This document shows, piece after piece, positions 23,526-41,600 of a DNA stretch of 64,000 bases. The DNA is taken from NCBI RefSeq assembly GCF_029633865.1, contig NC_079215.1:55331457-55395456 (forward strand), in the 5' to 3' direction. This stretch comes from Lampris incognitus. Taxonomy: Eukaryota; Chordata; Actinopteri; Lampriformes; Lampridae. The notes under the pieces were generated by a model. The model was not told where the DNA came from. It saw only the letters and a list, made by a program, of their open reading frames with translations, and searched no databases. The stretch's first letter is position 1; every line of letters starts with the position of its first letter. The translations under genes and the position numbers were made by a program.

Positions 23526-23601
23526 CGGCCGTCCGGGTAGCTCACCAGTTCAAGCCCCCGTGTTACCTCCGGCTTGGTCCGGGCGTCCCTACAGACACAA
23601 T
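23526..23601 (+). mobile_element. tRNA-derived SINE (family A), 5' half of a split copy
   Basis: Begins GGCCGTCCGGGTAGC and ends CCCTACAGACACAAT, where a transposon interrupts it. The body resumes at 24656 with ATTGGCCGTGTCTGCGGGTG. Joined, the two pieces match other family A copies in the window. Confidence 0.85.
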
Positions 23602-24655
23602 AGGCTCGGTGCATTAATGTCACATTGCGGAACTTCCGGGTGTGTCTGTTTGCATAAGAACTTCCGGTACAACCGGATGCTGACGTCCTACTGGTTAGCT
23701 GCTAATTTATCCGTCCAAAATCTTAATTTCATCCGAAAAATCAATGAATCAAACAGGGCAAAAAGGGGCGTTCAAGTATCAGTGCCGTGAATCAGGCTCC
23801 ACTGAGCACTGTTGTGTGCCACAGTGTGCGAATTCGGTGCGATATAATTCTCTTTGACGTTTCCATTCATTCCCTAATAACTGCGAGGAACGAGCTAAGT
23901 GGCTAGTGATGCATTACCGTCACCAAGAGTACAAAAGCGTGTAGTCGGCGTTTTGAACCGGGTGATTTCGCTGTGCCAGCTACAGGTGTGTGTTAAGGAG
24001 GCTCAGGGAAAGCAGCTGCCCCCACACTCTTTGCGAGGAATGAGTACTCCAAACCCGCACTCCGGCTAGGTGTGTGGGAGTGCCGGGAGCGTGCTGCTGT
24101 CGCCCCTCTGCCAGCTCTGGACTCCTCAGATAATGAGATGGATGTCAGCAGCTGCCTGCAAGAGCATAACTATTACGTGGCTCCTACTCCTGCCGCTTTG
24201 GATGATGCCCTGGCCCAAAACGAGCCAATGAGGAAACAAATAGAACGACTAGAGACCGTCCAGCTACAGTCCAAATCCAGCCTGAGGCGATTTGCAGGTT
24301 CCGATGAGGACATTAGGTTTTACACCAGGTATGTCTGATTTGTATCGTTTCATTTAATCGCCCCTGCCAACTAGCTAGCTAGCACTAGCATAGTTAAACG
24401 ATGCCGTTACTCGCCCTCGTAGTTGTCGATGTAGCTCGAAATATACATCTTAAACGCCTTTTCTTTTTTGCTCGTCTGAGCTACCGAGGAAGCACTCACG
24501 ATGCGATGTACATCGTTGACCGTGATTTTAGGGAGGTCCTGCAAACAGCGAGTGTAAAACAAAGCCGTCTCTTCTCTCAACAAACCAGACCGGAAGTTCT
24601 TGTGCAAGTACTCGTACGTTGGAAGTCGAACGACGCCATCTTACGCGCCCAGGCT
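23602..24655 (+). mobile_element. THAP-domain DNA transposon relic (ISL2EU-like) inside the SINE
   Basis: It is flanked by AT duplications (23600-23601 and 24656-24657). The termini are imperfect inverted repeats: left AGGCTCGGTGC; right, opposite strand, AGCCTGGGCGC. Subterminal CAAGAACTTCCGG-like blocks occur on both sides. Around 23800-23985 (+) a broken frame gives HCCVPQCANS ... FHSFP, HYRHQEYKS and RRFEPGDF, the C2CH THAP zinc finger. At 24072-24338 a coiled-coil segment (NEPMRKQIERLETVQLQ) ends FAGSDEDIRFYTR, the usual lead into the catalytic domain, which is absent. THAP fingers plus an AT target match my recollection of ISL2EU elements; P-element-like THAP transposons are the alternative. 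Confidence 0.7.
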
Positions 24656-24712
24656 ATTGGCCGTGTCTGCGGGTGGGAAGCCGGATATGGATATGTGTCC
24701 TGGTCGCTGCAC
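24656..24712 (+). mobile_element. SINE family A, 3' part of the split copy
   Basis: ATTGGCCGTGTCTGCGGGTG through TGTCCTGGTCGCTGCA matches the middle of family A. The copy is truncated after that. Confidence 0.75.
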
Positions 24713-25640
24713 AGAGCACAATTGGTCCACAATGTGTTTCAGAATTAGTTGATGGGGTTTCTCATTCTTCGATCGCAACCGGTAAGCTTTACCCTCCATT
24801 ACAGTCGCACCCGGCAGCCCGGAGTCCACGCGGGTCGGTTTTACTTTTAATATTCTGAATGTATCCCGCCACCGCATACTGTAGCCTCTTCTGCCTTTCC
24901 CGAGATGATATTTAGGACGAATTACTCCAAAATACATCGCTTATTTTCTCTGGGAATACGCTGATTTCTTCCTTCACGTTTTGGTGTTTTCCGGCTACTT
25001 CCCGGATAGTTCTGAAACGCTTGAAGGGCATAGCAACAGTAACCAAGGGGGGCGGGACTTTGCGAAAGGTCAATTAGGGAGAAGAAAAGAAGAGGAAGAA
25101 GAAGAAGAAGAAAGGGTGGGGGGCAAAAAAAACCCCAAAACAACTGCTTTTATCTTTTTTTGTTCTTCCAAATGTTAAGTGACTTGTCTACCCCTGTAAG
25201 AGACGGGCTTTATCCAGAGCCGGTTCTCTAAACACTATGTTGTGTGGATTCTTTGTGATGTGAAAGACAGGATTGTATTGGGCTGGCAGGAATCGACGAG
25301 ACTGTGAAACTGGACCCACGACAGTAGGGCAAGTTTCGGTTAAATACAACTGAATGTCACTACTCGAAACAAATGTGTCTTTCTTATGGCTTTTGGGCAA
25401 CCCTCACAACTGTCTCTGTTAGACTGACAGATCGGGAGTGATTGGCGTGGCACTCCAGTGGGAATTAAGTCTTTTCTTTAGCTGGCGGTTGAGCTATTTC
25501 GAAGCAAGATGTTGATATCATGAATGGGCAACGGCTAAGGGGACATTTTTTTGTGTGACACTGAATAGTATCAAGTGACATTTGCAAGCGTTTCAAATCA
25601 CCTGAAGCCCCAAACCGCAGCGCAATACATCAGTTTGCCT
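24713..25640. other. intergenic between the split SINE and the psmb3 promoter
   Basis: Contains an A/G-rich (GAA)n patch at about 25085-25112. No gene or known repeat recognised. Confidence 0.5.
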
Positions 25641-25699
25641 CGTACTACCGAGTCTAGTTTCGCTTGAGCACGCCTCAACCAACCTTTGCGCAGCAACCG

Positions 25700-25780
25700 C
25701 AGCGTACTTCCGCACGCCGCGCATCCCCGCCTATGGCAATAGCGGTTCACGCCCACACTCTCTAATCCAGCCAATCGCCG
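25700..25780 (+). promoter_or_regulatory. psmb3 promoter elements
   Basis: An ACTTCCG motif (25706-25712, ETS-type on the reverse strand) and an inverted-CCAAT context CCAGCCAATCGCC (about 25768-25780) lie 150-225 bp before the psmb3 ATG, with no TATA box in sight. This fits a TATA-less housekeeping promoter. Confidence 0.45.
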
Positions 25781-25930
25781 ACAAGGAACTGAGAGGCTAC
25801 GTGAGTCAAGCTAGTCGGATTTTCTGTGTCCCTAAATCGTGTAGTCACTGTCGGAGGCTAACAGTGATTCGTAACTACCAAAAGACATATACCCGCCTCC
25901 TAGGAAGGGATATATCTCGACATAGTCAAC

Positions 25931-30636
<4,706 letters not shown>

Positions 30637-30719
30637 AGCCTCTTTTCTAACACAGACTTCTCCCACTCTTTTGTATAAAATAGACGATGCTTGTATTGTT
30701 TTTCTTATTGATTTTGTTC

Positions 30720-30725
30720 AATAAA
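30720..30725 (+). terminator. psmb3 polyadenylation signal
   Basis: AATAAA 84 bp after the psmb3 stop, after a T-rich stretch. Confidence 0.7.
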
Positions 30726-30989
30726 TTGCCATACCCTTAAACAATGACTGATGTTTGTTATTGCGTCAAAGGACTTCCGTTTCACACTATACGGTTTGTT
30801 TCACTGTGATTGACATTTTGTGTCATCACCTCTACATTTTGCATCACGTTGTGTGTTACTTGCCTTATAGGTTTGTATTTTCTTTTCAACCTCAACATTC
30901 TGGATTAAGTGTGCCTTTTCCTCAGAACCAGTATGACACAGGCAGGTTAGGAAGGGACCCAAAGATGGTCTCGAAATGACTGCAGAACT

Positions 30990-31367
30990 GGGCGTCCGTG
31001 TAGCGGGGCGGTCTATTCTGTTGTCTACCGACACGGAGCTCGCCGGATCGAATCCCCCGCGTTGCCTCCGGCTCGGTCGGGCGTCCCTGCAGACACAATT
31101 GGCCGTGTCTGCGGGAGGGAAGCCGGATGTGGGTGTTGTGTCCTGGTCGGTCGGGGGCGATAGCGTGATCCTCCCACGCCCCTGGTGAAACTCCTCACTG
31201 TCGGGTGAAAAGAAGCGGCTGGCGACTCCACATGTATCGGAGGAGGCATGTGGTAGTCTGCAGTCCTCCCCGGGATCGGCAGAGTGGGTGGAGCAGCAAC
31301 CAGGACAGCCTGGAAGAGTGGGGTAATTGGCCGAATACAGTTGGGGAGACAAAGGTGGGGGGGGGGG
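30990..31367 (+). mobile_element. SINE family A, near full length
   Basis: A tRNA-like head (GTAGCGGGGCGGTCTATTCT and CCGGATCGAATCCCCC) is followed by TTGGCCGTGTCTGCGGGAGG, GTCGGGTGAAAAGAAGCGG, CCACATGTATCGGAGGAGGC and a G-rich tail. It sits in the short interval between the converging psmb3 and pip4k2b 3' ends. Confidence 0.85.
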
Positions 31368-32469
31368 TCCTACTTATGGAGCATACTCCATCAGCAACAC
31401 GGTACACCGGTCCAGTCAGCCTCATGTGATCGTATTAACTTGACGGTGCTACCACTTATTTCAGTAAGGTGACGTTCGCAGCGATGCGGTTCGCCGAGCG
31501 AGTCAGTGATCAAATCCTTTCTGAGGGCAAAAACAATTTAAAACTCCCTTTAATATGCAATGGATCATTTTCAAGTAACTTCTCGTCTCGCTAATGTCTG
31601 TCGGTAACAAAACAATACTGTATACAAACACAAAATTGCTACATTAATGTAAACAAGATATAAAAATGATTTTTTATGGTAATAAAACAATTTGTTTGAA
31701 TTCCCCTTTTTAACGTGGTTTTTTTTTCTTCTTCTTTCCTCAAACATCCACCGAGCTCGCTTGTTAAAATTTCAAAAAATGTCCAAAAACAATATGGCAA
31801 CGTAACATTCAAACACCTATGTTTTTTTAAGTCGTAACGCTCGGATGCTAAGTTCGGCAGCTCGGCGTTCCGACTTACTGGGTGGAGTCATGTACATATC
31901 AGCCATGCATTTTTGATATTGCATTCATCTACTTAATAAACCATTATATATTAATTTGATCCCCCGTTGTCGTTCCAATTTGCTTCGGTTAGCGGTTCTC
32001 GTCTTTTGAGGAGGAGGAGGAGGAGGCCTGGCGGCGACTGTCAGAGAGTTGTCATGCAAGCTGACCGTTCTGCATCTATGACAGTGTGTGTGTGTGTGTG
32101 AGAGTGTGTGTGAGAGTGTGTCTCCCAACAAAACTGATAACAACAACAACACCAACCACAACAACAACATGAACAGAAACCAGACAGAACAGACTTAACT
32201 GCTGAAACTGACACACTCGTTCAAGGCATTAGTGACACAGTTCCCGTTCTGGCATGAGGAGCACACGGTGGCGATGAGGGAAGGCCGAAAAGAAGTGCAG
32301 GAAGAGTCTCGGATTCACACGATTCCAAACTGATTCGAGGGTCAGCACTCATTTTCGTCGTCGGACGCTGCAGAGGGCGGGGCTGGCTGGGGTGTTACTG
32401 ACTTGGGGGGCGGGGGGGGGACCAGGACAGAGGGGAAATCCGTCGCTTTTTCCGAGGAAGAGTTCAGCG

Positions 32470-32504
<35 letters not shown>

Positions 32505-32687
32505 GGACAGTGTAACAGCCTTGTTACTGGGCATTCCTCGGTGTACATGTTATCCCAGCCATGGGGTGGATTGACCGGATGAGATGCAGGGCCGGGCGGA
32601 GCCAAGGTGGAGGGAGTAGATGCGAGTGGGTGGGATTTGTTAAATTCGATAAGAGGATGCGGTTGGCCCGGGCTGGGATCGGTGAGT
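31368..32687. other. probable pip4k2b 3'UTR and intergenic
   Basis: Contains (GGA)n at about 32010-32026, (TG)n at 32083-32121 and (TC)n at 32464-32503. A minus-strand ATTAAA near 31550 could be the pip4k2b poly(A) signal. No coding pattern. Confidence 0.45.
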
Positions 32688-35600
32688 CTATGATAGGATG
32701 TTGGACATGAACTCAAAGAATCTCTTGGAGTACTGCTCTGGGTTCACCGTCGAGATCTCAGCCCCAGCCTGACGGGGGGGAACAAGGTACAAACATGAAG
32801 AATTAGAACACACACATTTCACATCACAATCTAATAACTTCATCTGATATATATATTCAATAGAGAGTTTTGTTTTCTTAGAAAATACGGTTTTTGTCCC
32901 CCCCCCCCCCCCCGTTTTTCAATTACCCCACTCTTCCGAGCCGTCCCGGTCGCTGCTCCGCCCCCTCTGCCGATCCGGGGAGGGCTGCAGACTACCACAT
33001 GCCTCCTCCCATACATGTGGAGTCGCCAGTCGCTTCTTTTCACCTGACAGTGAGGAGTTTCGCCAGGGGGTCGTAGCGCGTGGGAGGATCACGCTATTCC
33101 CCCCAGTTCCCCCTCCCCCCTCAAGCAGGTGCCCCGACCGACCAGAGGAGGCTCCAGTACAGTGACCAGGACACGTACCCACATCCAGCTTCCCACCCGC
33201 AGACATGGCCAATTGTGTCCGTGGGGACACCCGACCGAGCTGGAAGTAACACGGGGATTCGAACTGGCTCCCCGGGGGTGTTGGTAGGCAACAGAATAGA
33301 CCGCCACACCACCCGGACGCCCCCCAAAAAATACTGTTTTAATAGGCTCTTCCGCCCTGAAAAGACGATATTTCAACAGAAAATAATTTACAATATATTG
33401 TGTTGACATTTTCGTTTTGAGATTTGGTTCCACTTTTCATGAAATGACATAAAAACAGATTTTTCCCCATATGTAGAGAATACCTTTTTTATGACCACCC
33501 CCTTAAAAAAAAATCAAGAGCCTGGCCAAAATCCACATTTGTGCCTCATGAATTTATCTCACCTGACTTTCCCTTCTATAACTTGGGAAGATTCTTGGAA
33601 TTTTTTTTTTTTTTGGACAATTTGACTTCATGGATTACATGAAGGCAGGAGTAGGTTACTGTAGTTTTAACGATAAGTCTGGTGGATTTCAACCTGTTTT
33701 CTTTGCGGATAGAGATGTTGATACCCACCCCGTGTTTCACAGTTTTGGCAGCGTGCGCTGCTTTTTTCTTTGCGTCATAGTGTGTGAGAATGTCGATGAC
33801 GGCCATGAAGTACACTTCCTTCCTCACAGCACCTACAGCACGGGGCAAAATAAGCACCACATAAGGTCATGACGTCACCACTTTCACCAGCAAATGTTAA
33901 AAAAAGAGACTAGACAGGGCAAATTACCTCACTGGAATGTGTTGTGTGTAATTCTGCTGAATCGTAACCTTTAACTTTTAGCGATGTGAGAAATGTCAAC
34001 AACAAATAAGTTAGATGACGAGGGTCATCTAGGCTAGATAAGGACATTTGCTGAGATCAGCCATGATCCTGGTAAAGTTCTGCAGGTGCAAAGTGAGTCC
34101 TTTTAATCCAAACCTAAAACTAATGTTTTTGCCTTAATCTACAATTATCTGCCTTTAAGTTGAGTGCTTCACAACTTGTACTGCATGACGGGTCAGTTTC
34201 TGTCTCACTGTATTTGTTCTGCTGATGAATTTATATAGTATATACAGTATTGACTATTGCAAACTGTTCTCTTCTCTCACATGGCTTTTCTCTCTCTAAA
34301 TGATGTCTTCTCCTGTCTCTTCTTCTGTGTGCGTGAATGGTGTGATGTGAGTCTCCCTTGTGAGCATGTGCAGTCTATCCTCCTCCCAGCTCTCCATGGT
34401 GATGATGGTCACCACCTGGACACTGCTTTGCATCCTCCTCACATTTTTCTCCACAACTGTATCTGACCAATTACCCTACTTTTCTGAGCTGTCCCCCGGT
34501 CGCTGCTCCACCCCCTCTGCCGATCCGGGGAGGGCTGCAGACTACCACATGCCTCCTCCGATACATGTGGAGTCGCCAGCCGCTTCTTTTCACCTGACAG
34601 TGAGGAGTTTCACCAGGGGGATGTAGCACTCTACATGGTGATGGTGGTCATGTGGCTCAGGTCCTGGGCTGTTCTGGTGACATCTGGACACTGTTTGGCA
34701 TCCTCATCATCACATTCTTCATATATCTTATAATTCCATTATAATTCTGTTAACCTCTTTCAACGTTGTATTGTGTAAATTGTGTAAACACAACATCCAT
34801 TGCACGTTGTCCGTCTTGGGAGAGAGATCCCTCCTCTGTTGCTCTCCCTGAGGTTTTTTCCTATTTTTTTCTCCCTGTTAAAGGGATTATTTTAGGGAGT
34901 TATTCCTTATCTGATGTGAGGGTCTAAAGACAGGATGTTGTGTTGCTGTGAAGCCCACTGAGACAAATTTGTAATTTGTGATAATGGGCTACACAACTAA
35001 AATTGATTTGACTTGACAAACCAAGTCCTTTGGGGATGGCGAGATGGGGCATCAAACAGCAGCCAAACCGCTCGGCCAGAGCTGCATCCTGTGTTTTTCA
35101 ATGCAGAATTCTGAGAAGTAGGCAGGGCCACGACTTAACTTTGTTTCAGTCAGCAACCTCGGCTGAATATTTGCTAATCATATTATTCCTCAGCAAAGCA
35201 AAAATATTGCATGTAGCAGCCTTAAGAATTTCCATCCATCCGTCCACACACACACACACCCATTCATACCTAGGGACAATTTAGTACGGCCAATTCACCT
35301 GACCTACATGTCTTTGGACTATGGGAGGACACCGGAGCACCCGGAGGAAACCCACACAGACACGGTGAGAACATGCAAACTCCACACAGAGGACGACCCG
35401 GGACGACCCCCAAGGTTGGACTACCCCGGGATTCGAACCCAGGACCTTCTTGCTGTGAGGCGACCGCGCTAACCGCTGCGCCACCGCCTTAAGAATGTCA
35501 CCTAACTAAATCTAAACTACAATAATCTAAATTTTTTGGGAAGCTTTCGCAGGGACCCTTGGACTGCTAACCACTGGTTCCTTTTAATAATGGGACCCTA

Positions 35601-38600
35601 GAAACATAAGATTATTTTATGGTATAGATTATTCTGGGTATGATTTGCAGCTCATTTGCAAACAAAAATAACAATTAACAGCAGTGCCGAAACAATGGGT
35701 CAATCAACCAATAAGTCCATGAACAGAAAACTAATCAATTTCAACTGATTACTGTTCTAGTTATTTATCAAGTAAAAATACCAAACATTTGCTGATTAAA
35801 GCTTCACAAATGCTAAGACTTATTTGCCTTCCTCTGACTGATTTAGTAATAGAATTAATATTTTAGTTTTTGGTTTGTTTTTTTGTTTTTTTTATGCTGT
35901 TGTCAGCTGTTGGGCACTGCTGACTTATGAAGGGTATCTGTTTTGCTGGTTTTCATATTTTATAGACTGAATAATTTTTTTTTAAAAAAATCAACAAACT
36001 GTTTGCTAATGAAAACAATCACTGGTTGCAGCCCTAGTCGACTGTAGAGCAAGTAGGAATTAGCTGAGAACCAGTCGGTTAGCAGGTTAAAGGAACGGTT
36101 CAAAAGGGCACCACCCACTGTCGTGACTCTTGATTGCGTAGACGTCCACGGAAGGGTCAAATTCTCCAGGGCCAAAGAATCCACCAAAGTTCAGAGGGTT
36201 TCCGGGGCTGTCGGGTGGGGTGCCGAAGGAGCCGGTTAGTGCTCCGCCACCCATTCCGTCGTTCTCATACTCCTCCTCATCTCCTCCGCCCTCCACGTCC
36301 ATCTCCTCCTGCTCTGCCCGGTCCACGTCATGGATGCCCACCAACAAACTGTAGTCCATGATCTTCAAGGTGGCCAGGAACTGACAAACACAAATACGCA
36401 CGGGGGCAATCTGGGTATTAACCATTATGAATTCATGCCAGTAGCACGGGGGGGTGTTTCTATTTGTGTTTTCTTTCCAACCAAACACCACACCAACTGA
36501 GTTCATAGAGTAGTTATAGTTGCCCTCGGCCTGGTTGAAGGCCGTTTTATCAGTGACACCAGATGGTGTAGTGTTTTTTCCCCCCCCCCATTTTGCTCCC
36601 CAGTTGTATCCCGTCAATTACCCCACTCTTCTGAGTTGTCCCGGTCGCTGCTCCACCCCCTCTGCCGATCCAGGGAGGGCTGCAGACTACCACATGCCTC
36701 CGCCGATACATGTGGAGTCGCCAGCCACTTCTTTTCACCTGACAGTGAGGAGTTTCGCCAGGGGGACGTAGCACGTGGGAGGATCACGCTACCCCCCCCC
36801 CCAAAACAGGCTCCCCGACCAACCAGCGGAGGTGCTAGTGCAGTGATCAGGACCCCCACCCACATCTGGCTTCTCACCCGCAGATACAGCCAAATGTATG
36901 TGTAGGAACACCCAACCAAGGTGGAGGTAACATGGGGATTCGAATCGGCGATTCCCGTGTTGGTAGGCAACAGAATAGACCACTACGCTACCCCGGACGA
37001 CCCCGGTGTAGTGTTGGATTGGAAAGAAAACCCGCATACACACGGCCCTCCATAGTACGTGGTTGAACAGCACTGATTTACACATTTTGGTTGCTCATAC
37101 ATTCCGTTTGCTGTAATGACAAAACTTAAAAAGAAGATTACAGAAAGAAAAAGTTACAAAAAGAAAAAATGTAGTGAGCTTTCTGACATCTACTGATTAA
37201 AAACCACAAAGGTTAAAACATGGCAGGCTGGTCTTGGTACTCTGGGATGTTAGCATAGCAGGATAAACACAGCTGCAGGTAATAACATAAATAATAGATC
37301 TGTTGGATGAAGATGTGCCAAAGAACCAGCATTGGCAGGATGATTGATAACTGTTAGCGCTGACAGGTGTGCTGGAACATCTACACCCAACAGATCCATT
37401 ATTAATGTTATTATCTGCTGCTGTGTTTATCCTGCTATGCTAACATCACAGAGTTCCAAGACCAGCCTGCTATGTCCCCCCCCCCCCTATTGTATCTGGC
37501 CAATTACCCGCTCTTCCGAGCCGCCCCGGTCACTGCTCCCGGCCGCTGCCATGCCATAGCCTGCCATGTTCTAACCTTTACATGGTTTTTAACCTGTAGA
37601 TGTCAGTACACTCACTAAAAGGGTCTAGGGTTTAATGACTCTAAGGAACAACAAAGGTCAACAAAATCAGAATTAGGCAACTCAAGCTCCTCAGGCAGAG
37701 TTTGAGACCTCATGGTAAAAGTACACAGAGTATTATCAGGTATGCGATGTAAATATTGCCCAGGGTTTACGCTGTAAACATTATCCAAAAAAACAAAAAC
37801 AAAACAAAACTCAAAATCCACCCTTTGACTAGATAGCAAAATACAATTTTCTTGATTTTCTTCCTACCTCTACATCGCGCTTTAACTTTTCCAAGAATAG
37901 CTTCTTGTTGTCGTCTCCTATCTGCAGCTTCTGGCCCTCATTGAGAAAGTCGTTGTCTTTAAAAGTGGGGAGCTCCTTGGCCTTAAAAAGACAAAGCCAT
38001 ACATGATGGAAGGATGTAGCTCATAGGTTTCAATGTTGGAACAGTTTCGACTTCACTTGTCGGGTACACAATGCAGCCGGTGCAACGAAATTCCTTCGTG
38101 CTGTTGTTGCGACGGACAGCGCGACCGCGTTGACTTCGACCGACGTGAGCCTGACACTGCGTCGATTAAAAACAAAGTCTTTCTTTTCCCTTCTTTCCCC
38201 GTGCCGTCTCTTTGCACGAGTTGAACGTGCACGCTGGCTCCGTCTCGACTACAAACTCTACTCACGATGACAGCGAGGCTCCTTCTGCGTCTGTTTGAGA
38301 ACGATCGGGTAGTGATTTGAACAAAAAGCACAATCTGTATTTTTCCCGAGGACCTGTAATCTACTGCGTCCTGCTGTGTTGAGGATGACAGCGTGCTGCG
38401 ACGCACCGGTTTCACTGTGCATATTAATACACATTGCACAGAAAGATCACAGAACTTGCAAGACATCGGGGGGGGGGGGGGGAAGAGAGATTACAGTCAA
38501 CATCTCATCCTAGAGCTATCTTTAGATGTGACAGGGCTGCTGGAACAAAGTCCACTTATTTTATTTTTTTCCCACATAAACAGCCTTAGGCGAAAAGAAA

Positions 38601-41600
38601 GAACTGTACCTTTTCCTTGTCACTGGCTTCCCTTGAGACAGTAGAACCCTGAGTGAGGTGGAAATAAAACAAGAGGGAGGGGGAGAAATGATAAAATCAG
38701 TTTTTGACATGTGCAGAGTAACAGTACAGCTCACAGAGAAACGCTTGCTTAAGATCTCAGCGCAATAAAAACGGCGTCCAAACCCAAACTATGGAATATG
38801 GACGTATCTCAGGACACACAATCCGATGAGACGGTCCGAAGTTGCTGTCAGCTGACCAAAGAGGCGCTGGATGCCAGTCAGCGCAGAAAGGGACGGGGGT
38901 GGATTAGAGGCCTGGGCTATCATATTTTCCATCCCTCCTTAGACAACATGCTTTACAGGTTATCGATATCAGAAAGGAAAAGTCCCCCCCCCCCGCCCCC
39001 GGAGAATGCCTGGCAGGCAGAGCTTAGTGAGGGGGTGTCAAGAAGCATACAGATACAGCGGATATAAAAAGTCTACACAACCCTTTTAAAGTGGCAGGTT
39101 TTTGTGCTGTAAAAAAAAAAAAGAAATCAAGATAAATCATGTCGTAACTTCCCCCCCCCCCCCCTTAATGGGTAATTGCATGGCGGTCTGGGTACCAGTT
39201 CGAATCCCCTTGTTACTTCCGGCTTGGTCGGGCGTCCCTACAGACACAATTGCCCGTGTCTGCAGGGGGGGAAGCTGGGGATGTGGGTATGTGCCCTGGT
39301 CGCTGCACTAGCGCCTCCTCTGGTCGGTCGGGGGCGCCGGTTCAGGAGGGAGGGGGAACTGAGGGGAATAGCGTGATCCTCCCATGTGTTATGGCCCCCT
39401 GGTGAAACTCCTCACTGTCAGGTGAAAAGAAGTGGCTGGCGACTCCACATGTATCGGAGGAGACAATCTTCAACAAGTGGAAAAAATATGGCACAACGGT
39501 GATACTACCAAAAACTGAACATCCCTCCAAAATTGAGGAGAAGACAAGGAAAAAACTGGTCAGGGAGGCTGCAAAGACGTCTACAGCAACATTAAAGGAG
39601 CTGCAGGAACTTCTGGCAAGTGCTGGTTGCTCCCGACATGTGACAACAATCCCGTATTCTTCATATGTTTGGGCTACGGGGGTAGAGTGGTAGGATGGAA
39701 GCCTTTTCACACGAACAAAAATGAGACCAAGACCTGATGAGACCAAGGTTGAACTGTTTGGCCATAATCCCAAAAAGGTACAAAAAAACAACAACACGGC
39801 ACACCAGCAAAAGAACACCATACCCACGGTGAAGCATGGTGGCGGCAGCATCAGGCTTTGAGGCTGCTTCTGTTCAGCCAGAACTGGGGCTTTACTCAAG
39901 GCCGAGGGAATCGTGACTAACGCCAAATACCAGCCAAGTTTGGTGCAAAACCTTCAGGCGTCTGCTAGAAAGATGAAGATGAAGAGGAATTTCATCTTGC
40001 AGCACGACAACGACCCAAAGCATACATCTCAATCTACAAAGGAGTGGCTTCACCAAAACAAGATCCACATTCTGGCCCAGTCAGAGTCCAGACGTGGATA
40101 CAATAGAACATCTGTGGGGTGACCTGAAGAGGGCAGTGCACAGGAGATGCCCTCACAATCTGACGGCTCTAGAAGGTTTTTTTTTATACAAGGAAGAGTG
40201 GGAAAATATTGCCAAGTCAAGCTGATGTCAAGCTGACAGACTCTTACCCAAAAAGAGCGAGTACTGCAATAAAGTCAAAAGGTGCTTCAACAACGTCTTA
40301 GTTTAGGGGTGTGGACACTTACACATCCATGTTACCGTAGGATTTTTATTTCTATTTTTGGTCCCTAAAAGGTGTATTTGGTTTTCACTTGAAAGTCATA
40401 GATCGCAATTTCACATTAAAGGTGGAAAAAGTTCCAACATGATTTATCTGACATCACAAAGACTTGAACACCCCCGAACAGGCCAGACCGACCGACTGAC
40501 CGACCAGAGGCGCTAATGCAGCAACCAGGACACATACCCACATCTGGCCTCCCACCCACAGACACAGCCAGTTGTGTCTGTAGGGACGTCTGACCAAGCC
40601 GGAGGTAACACGGGGATTTGAACTAGCGATCCCCGTGTTGGTAGGCAACGGAATAGACCGCTATGCTACCCGGACACCCTGTATTGAGTGTTTTGTTATG
40701 TGAGGAGCTGTTTTCTCTCCTACTCTGCTCTATGCTGGACTGTTACAGTACATAACCAGAGCAGCAAAGAAAGAAAAGAGAAAGGGAGCAAGAAAGAGCA
40801 TCAAAAGATTCCTCCCTTAGTGTGCGATGTATGTGGAATGAGCTGGAACCGCTGCGCCGATTCATTTTGAAAGGGCAACGGCCAATAGGGAAACTCCCAC
40901 TTCTGTGTTTACTGGCGATGTCGTTGGTCAGCTGACCAATCGGGTAACTTAAGTGAGATTGTCGGTCACCTGATCCAGCGGCCAAATGATCCCTCAGTCA
41001 GTCATGCTAAACCTGACTACCCAGGGGAGCCTTGTGTTTGTAGGGTTGGCCCGCCGGTCCGGTCCAGCCAAAAACCAAAGCGAGCTCCTTGACTGGCGGC
41101 TTCAATTTCTGTTCACATTTTGCACTCAGCACTAACCCTGACTCTATTTCTGAGTACCTGAAATAAATCAAACATAAACCTGAACAGACTGACAGTTGTA
41201 AAACACTGCACCTTCTTTTAAGCATAGCTATCCAAAGTGCCTTACTTCACTGTTAACACATTATTTATGTCCTCTGGCACAGGTCACCGCAGGGGGAGTC
41301 AAGCCCCCTGACCCTGGTTCAGGCGAACAGGCGGTAGACGTCCTACCTTTAGGTCATACTTGCGGTGTACGGTCAGGCGATGGCTGAACACGTTTCGGGT
41401 AACCACCATGTAGGTTTCCACGCCATCCACAGTTAGTCTGTACATTCCCAGGAACTGTGGCAGAAGTGTGCTGCCATGACACTCCACTATAAACTATAGC
41501 AACAGGAGAGGACAGAAAAAACACGGGGGACAGATGCCATGCTCCGGTTAAGGGAGAGCAAACACTGAATCAAGCGTGAAACTGAAGCACCGACTCACAT

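Noticed and set aside
30990-31080. tRNA gene
   Set aside because: A and B boxes belong to a SINE head; the same sequence plus a non-tRNA body recurs about ten times in the window.
30801-31352. 183-codon minus-strand frame
   Set aside because: It runs through a SINE A copy; the same peptide pieces recur at every SINE A insertion.
39499-39693. Host gene on a Lys-rich frame
   Set aside because: The frame is the N-terminal region of a Tc1 transposase ([14 protein letters not shown]), continued by degenerate catalytic pieces.
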